NCBI RefSeq assembly: GCF_003971235.1
Contig: NZ_CP034661.1
Location: 1 to 64,000 of the forward strand
Direction of reading: 5' to 3'
Source of the DNA: Chryseobacterium aureum
GTDB lineage: Bacteria; Bacteroidota; Bacteroidia; Flavobacteriales; Weeksellaceae
Length of the DNA stretch: 64,000 nucleotides
In this document: piece by piece, positions 60,556-64,000 of the stretch
How the letters are laid out: every line of letters starts with the position of its first letter
Numbering within the stretch: the stretch's first letter is position 1
Position numbers and translations under genes: made by a program
Notes under the pieces: model-generated
Seen by the model: only the letters and a program-made list of their open reading frames with translations
Told to the model about the DNA's origin: nothing
The model's database searches: none

Positions 60556-62157
60556 TTACTCCTTTAAAAACTTTTCATACAAAACCTTATCCTTTATCTG
60601 TATTTTCAGATAATAAGTTCCTTTTGCAAAATCCTCCACTTTTATAGATTTCTGGTTGTTCGCTTTCCGGATTAACCTTCCCAGATTATCATAAACTTCT
60701 AATGACTGAATTTCTTGTTCTGAGGCAATATTCAGGATGTTTTTAGCAGGATTGGGAAACAGGGAAAACTGGTCTTTCTTTACTATTTCAGAAGTATTCA
60801 GCACAAGATTATACAGGCTTCCGAAATTAAGAATTCCATAGCCTGTCTGATCGGAATGGGCAGGATAAAGTGAAGCGGTCTGTCTCAGTTTTGTTCTCAT
60901 CTGCTCCCTGTTCATGGTTGGAAAAGCCTGTATAAGACATGCCACGCCTCCCGCCGCAATAGGAGTAGAGATAGATGTTCCGTTTACAATTAAAGTTGCA
61001 CTGTCAAAAACAGTTGTAGTACCTGTCCCTTGTGCACTTCCATCAGGTTTTACTACACCAAGAGCATTAGGGCCGAAAGAAGAAAAATCAGATGTATTTC
61101 CTGCAGCATCTACAGATCCTATAGAAAATACCTTAGCATTATCAGAAGGGGTCATCAGGTAATGCCACGGCTGCTGCCCGGAATTACCTGCTGCGGCAAG
61201 AACAAAAATACCCTTTTCAGCAGCAATGCCTGCTCCTCGCGCAATAAAGGAAGTAGTGCCATTCATATCAGCATAAGTATAATTATAGCGGCTGTCATCA
61301 AAAACATTGTATCCCAATGATGAAGTAATGATTTCCACTCCTTTTCTGTCAGCTTCCTCAGCAGCTTCAATCCAGTACAATTCTTCTTCCGGAACTTCTA
61401 CCGTTGCATTTTCACTCCGGTAAAGATAAAAATCTGCATCAGGTGCAGATCCTACAAAAACATCCTGCAGATATCCTCCGATAGCGCCTAAAACAACAGA
61501 ACCATGACCATTGAGAGCCGTATTGTAAACGTCTCCGGTTTTGGTCACAAAATCATAGGTCGCTTTGATGTGGTTGCCGGTCCATAATCTTGAAAAAGCA
61601 GTGCCGGTATTCACTGTTGGAAATCCGGAATCAATCACCGCAATCGAAATCCCGCTTCCTGTAAAGCCTGCGAGATGAAGGGGACGGATGTTGACCTGAT
61701 CAATCTGTCCTGAGCCGGAACCATAATTAAAATTGGTCAGTGTTTTATTGATGCTGGCATCATCTTTCCATTTTCCGGGTGCCATTTTTACAGAGGTTGA
61801 AGTGTTTCTGGCAAAACTTTCAACGGATAAAACAAAAGGCTGAGCCTGTAGCAAAGTTTTTTGTGCCGGTGTAGCATTTACCGCAGCTCCGTTGAGCCAT
61901 TTTGAGTAATCTGTAACCGTAAATCCTAAATTTTGAAGATTCTGAAGATAAGACTGCTCAATAGGAGCATCCTGATCATTTAGCGGAATTCCCAGTGTGG
62001 TACGTCTGTTGAGTGATTTCTGGCTGAGTTCAGACAAAGGATTGGCATAAAACGCAGCTTTATTGGGCTTATCCGTAAAGTAAACAAAAACTAGTTCTGT
62101 CTGGGCAGAAACAGAAAGATAACCCGTTAGGAAACAAAAGAGTAAAAGTTTTTTCAT
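60556..62157 (-). CDS. T9SS-secreted S8 family serine peptidase (subtilase)
   Basis: A 533-residue extracellular protease. Signal peptide 1-19 (GYLSVSAQ), an N-terminal prodomain-like region to about 130, then the subtilisin triad Asp176 (IAVIDSGFP), His218 (LNGHGSVV), Ser395 (NGTSISTPIAAGG) and oxyanion Asn325 (AAAGNSG). The C-terminus (about 455-533) is a T9SS type A sorting domain (LFPNPAKNILNIASE, GTYYLKIQIKDK). It should be exported across the outer membrane and cleaved. It is monocistronic. Confidence 0.95.
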   Translation of the reverse strand: MKKLLLFCFLTGYLSVSAQTELVFVYFTDKPNKAAFYANPLSELSQKSLNRRTTLGIPLNDQDAPIEQSYLQNLQNLGFTVTDYSKWLNGAAVNATPAQKTLLQAQPFVLSVESFARNTSTSVKMAPGKWKDDASINKTLTNFNYGSGSGQIDQVNIRPLHLAGFTGSGISIAVIDSGFPTVNTGTAFSRLWTGNHIKATYDFVTKTGDVYNTALNGHGSVVLGAIGGYLQDVFVGSAPDADFYLYRSENATVEVPEEELYWIEAAEEADRKGVEIITSSLGYNVFDDSRYNYTYADMNGTTSFIARGAGIAAEKGIFVLAAAGNSGQQPWHYLMTPSDNAKVFSIGSVDAAGNTSDFSSFGPNALGVVKPDGSAQGTGTTTVFDSATLIVNGTSISTPIAAGGVACLIQAFPTMNREQMRTKLRQTASLYPAHSDQTGYGILNFGSLYNLVLNTSEIVKKDQFSLFPNPAKNILNIASEQEIQSLEVYDNLGRLIRKANNQKSIKVEDFAKGTYYLKIQIKDKVLYEKFLKE

Positions 62158-62245
62158 AAGAATAATTTCTATAAAGATAAAAACAAAATCAATAAAATTT
62201 TTGATCGGATATTAAATTCCTTATTTTTACAGAAATATTTATTAT

Positions 62246-63370
62246 ATGAAAAAAATTCAGATGGTCGACTTGCAAAGTCAGTATTACAAAATAAAGAATG
62301 ATGTAGACAATGCGGTTTTGAATGTAATGGACTCTGCGGCATTTATAAACGGTTCTGAAGTAAAGTCTTTCCAGAATGAATTGGAGTCTTATTTAGAAGT
62401 AAAACATGTGATTCCATGTGCCAACGGTACAGATGCACTGCAGATTGCCCTGATGGCTTTAGATCTGAAAGAAGGAGACGAAATTATTACAGCTGATTTT
62501 ACTTTTGCTGCAACAGTAGAGGTAATTCACCTGCTTAAATTAAAATCTGTATTGGTAGATGTAGATTATGATACATTCACTATTTCTACAGAACAGATTA
62601 AAAAAGCAATTACGCCAAAAACAAAAGCGATTATTCCGGTACACATTTTCGGACAGTGTGCCAATATGGAAGAGATTTTGAAAATTGCCGAAGAGCACAA
62701 TTTATATGTTATTGAGGACAATGCTCAGGCCATCGGCTCAGAATATACATTCTCTGACGGAACCGTAAAACAGGCAGGAACAATGTCTACGGTAGGAACA
62801 ACATCTTTCTTCCCTTCCAAAAACCTTGGGTGCTACGGAGATGGAGGAGCTATTTTTACCAATAATGATGAGCTTGCCCACCGTTTGAGAGGAATCGTAA
62901 ACCACGGAATGTATGAAAGATACTATCATGATGAGGTAGGGGTAAACTCCCGTTTGGACAGTATTCAGGCTGCAGTTTTAAGAAAAAAACTTCCTCACCT
63001 GGATTCTTATAACGAAGCAAGAAGAAAAGCTGCGGATTTTTATGATGAGGCATTCCACGGAAATCCGAATATTCTTACTCCCAAAAGAGCCGAGAACTCC
63101 ACTCACGTATTCCACCAGTATACCCTGAGAATATTGAACGGAAAACGTAATGAACTTCAGAAGTTTTTAACGGAAAAAGAAATTCCTGCCATGATCTATT
63201 ATCCGGTAGCCTTAAGAAAGCAAAAAGCTTACTTCCAGGAAAGCAATGCCGCAGACTTTGTGAATACCGATAAGCTTTTGGATCAGGTAATTTCTTTACC
63301 CATGCATACAGAACTAGACGAAGAGCAGCTGAAGTATATTACAGATGCAGTGCTTGAGTTTATGAAATAG
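62246..63370 (+). CDS. DegT/DnrJ/EryC1/StrS family sugar aminotransferase
   Basis: A 374-residue PLP-dependent aminotransferase acting on UDP- or dTDP-linked keto sugars for surface glycans. It shows VPCANGTDALQIALMAL in the form IPCANGTDALQIALMAL, ADFTFAATVEVI, VIEDNAQAIG and the lysine-bearing FFPSKNLGCYGDGGAI (Lys192). The pattern is nearest to WbpE/WlbC types. It is first of a unit with a membrane protein (3-base gap) and galE. Confidence 0.94.
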   Translation: MKKIQMVDLQSQYYKIKNDVDNAVLNVMDSAAFINGSEVKSFQNELESYLEVKHVIPCANGTDALQIALMALDLKEGDEIITADFTFAATVEVIHLLKLKSVLVDVDYDTFTISTEQIKKAITPKTKAIIPVHIFGQCANMEEILKIAEEHNLYVIEDNAQAIGSEYTFSDGTVKQAGTMSTVGTTSFFPSKNLGCYGDGGAIFTNNDELAHRLRGIVNHGMYERYYHDEVGVNSRLDSIQAAVLRKKLPHLDSYNEARRKAADFYDEAFHGNPNILTPKRAENSTHVFHQYTLRILNGKRNELQKFLTEKEIPAMIYYPVALRKQKAYFQESNAADFVNTDKLLDQVISLPMHTELDEEQLKYITDAVLEFMK

Positions 63371-63372
63371 AT

Positions 63373-63816
63373 ATGCTTCACGAAGAAAGAATATTGAAGC
63401 ATAAGTTCGCTTATTTTTTTACAATTATTTTCGTTCTTGGCTGGATTATTTATTATGGAGCATTAGTTATTAATATTCTGCTTAAAGGATACAGAGTAAA
63501 AGATGAATATACTGGATATGAAATACCCTATTATTCATTAACATTTATAATATTTACATTGTTAATTATGACCTTTATAAGTATTTTTAAAGAATCAAAA
63601 AGAATGTTCCTGTATCTTAACAGCTCTATGTTTTTAATAATGATTGCCGGGCTGATTACTTTTTATGCTAAAATGGGAGAGACTTCAGCAAAGTCTGTTT
63701 ATTCACTTTTAGTAACAATAGCAGTATTGGTGATCGGACCTGCAATTTTAATTAATTATTTTAAACATCATCCAGCAGAAAACGAAATAGAAAATATAGG
63801 AAAACACAAAGATTAA
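63373..63816 (+). CDS. Hypothetical four-helix membrane protein, 147 residues
   Basis: Function not recognised. Four hydrophobic helices (about 12-35, 52-70, 78-98, 108-128) and a short polar C-terminus ending in NIGKHKD. It starts 3 bases after the aminotransferase stop and 24 bases before galE, so it is cotranscribed with sugar-nucleotide genes; it may be an accessory of surface-glycan assembly, but nothing in the sequence proves this. Its codons are AT-rich. Confidence 0.72.
   Translation: MLHEERILKHKFAYFFTIIFVLGWIIYYGALVINILLKGYRVKDEYTGYEIPYYSLTFIIFTLLIMTFISIFKESKRMFLYLNSSMFLIMIAGLITFYAKMGETSAKSVYSLLVTIAVLVIGPAILINYFKHHPAENEIENIGKHKD

Positions 63817-64000
<184 letters not shown>

Overview
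The window reads as chromosomal DNA of a Bacteroidota bacterium of the Flavobacteriia, most likely Chryseobacterium or a close relative (inference from gene content; no database search was possible). The signs are an AT-rich sequence, a SusC/SusD pair, type IX secretion (T9SS) C-terminal domains on two secreted enzymes, GH97 and GH13 starch enzymes, lipoproteins with acidic residues just after the lipid cysteine, and promoters of the Bacteroidota form TTG-N19..21-TAnnTTTG. The sequence begins at the first base of dnaA, so the molecule has probably been numbered from that gene.

Layout. 1-3.2 kb: dnaA, then a tight trio (low-molecular-weight phosphatase, NTF2-like protein, RsmI-type methyltransferase). 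3.7-8.7 kb: a secreted multidomain chitin-active LPMO, an orphan, a DUF4349 lipoprotein, a DUF2891 protein and an Mpo1-like membrane protein. 8.8-16.4 kb: an AraC regulator, a TolC/HlyD/MFS tripartite exporter and an IutA-like TonB-dependent receptor. 16.4-19.6 kb: a small accessory stretch with an octamer tandem repeat, a methyltransferase, a low-GC orphan gene, a possible small RNA and repeat fragments. 19.7-21.7 kb: metG. 22-35 kb: a starch/maltodextrin locus (SusC, SusD, SusE-like, GH97, GH13, NTF2-like, sugar MFS), interrupted by a sterol-desaturase-family gene on the other strand.

35-44 kb: a lipocalin-like lipoprotein, pirin, an FMN reductase, a short transcription unit with a 24-codon ORF, then the purine genes purM, purN, purH, purD and guaA. 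43.9-46 kb: a frameshifted zinc-ribbon gene, a GNAT-nitrilase fusion and a 54-residue Cys-rich bacteriocin-like peptide gene. 46-52 kb: a UbiB-type kinase, a DEAD-box helicase, and TPR, SGNH and lipocalin-like genes. 52-57.7 kb: an iron alcohol dehydrogenase, an HxlR regulator divergent from a dihydrolipoyl dehydrogenase, and three orphan envelope genes. 57.8-64 kb: ppc, a T9SS subtilase, and the start of a sugar-nucleotide operon (DegT aminotransferase, membrane protein, galE cut by the window edge).

The gene set is mostly housekeeping plus polysaccharide use. The less ordinary material lies between genes: two compact promoter-to-terminator units without a known gene, the Cys-rich peptide gene, a one-base frameshift in a homopolymer, long perfect palindromes at convergent gene ends, a repeated CGGGCTTTAGCCCG hairpin element, a nested inverted repeat after the lipoamide dehydrogenase gene, and several -7 boxes so close to start codons that leaderless mRNAs are likely. 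I saw no CRISPR array, complete insertion sequence, rRNA or tRNA gene.
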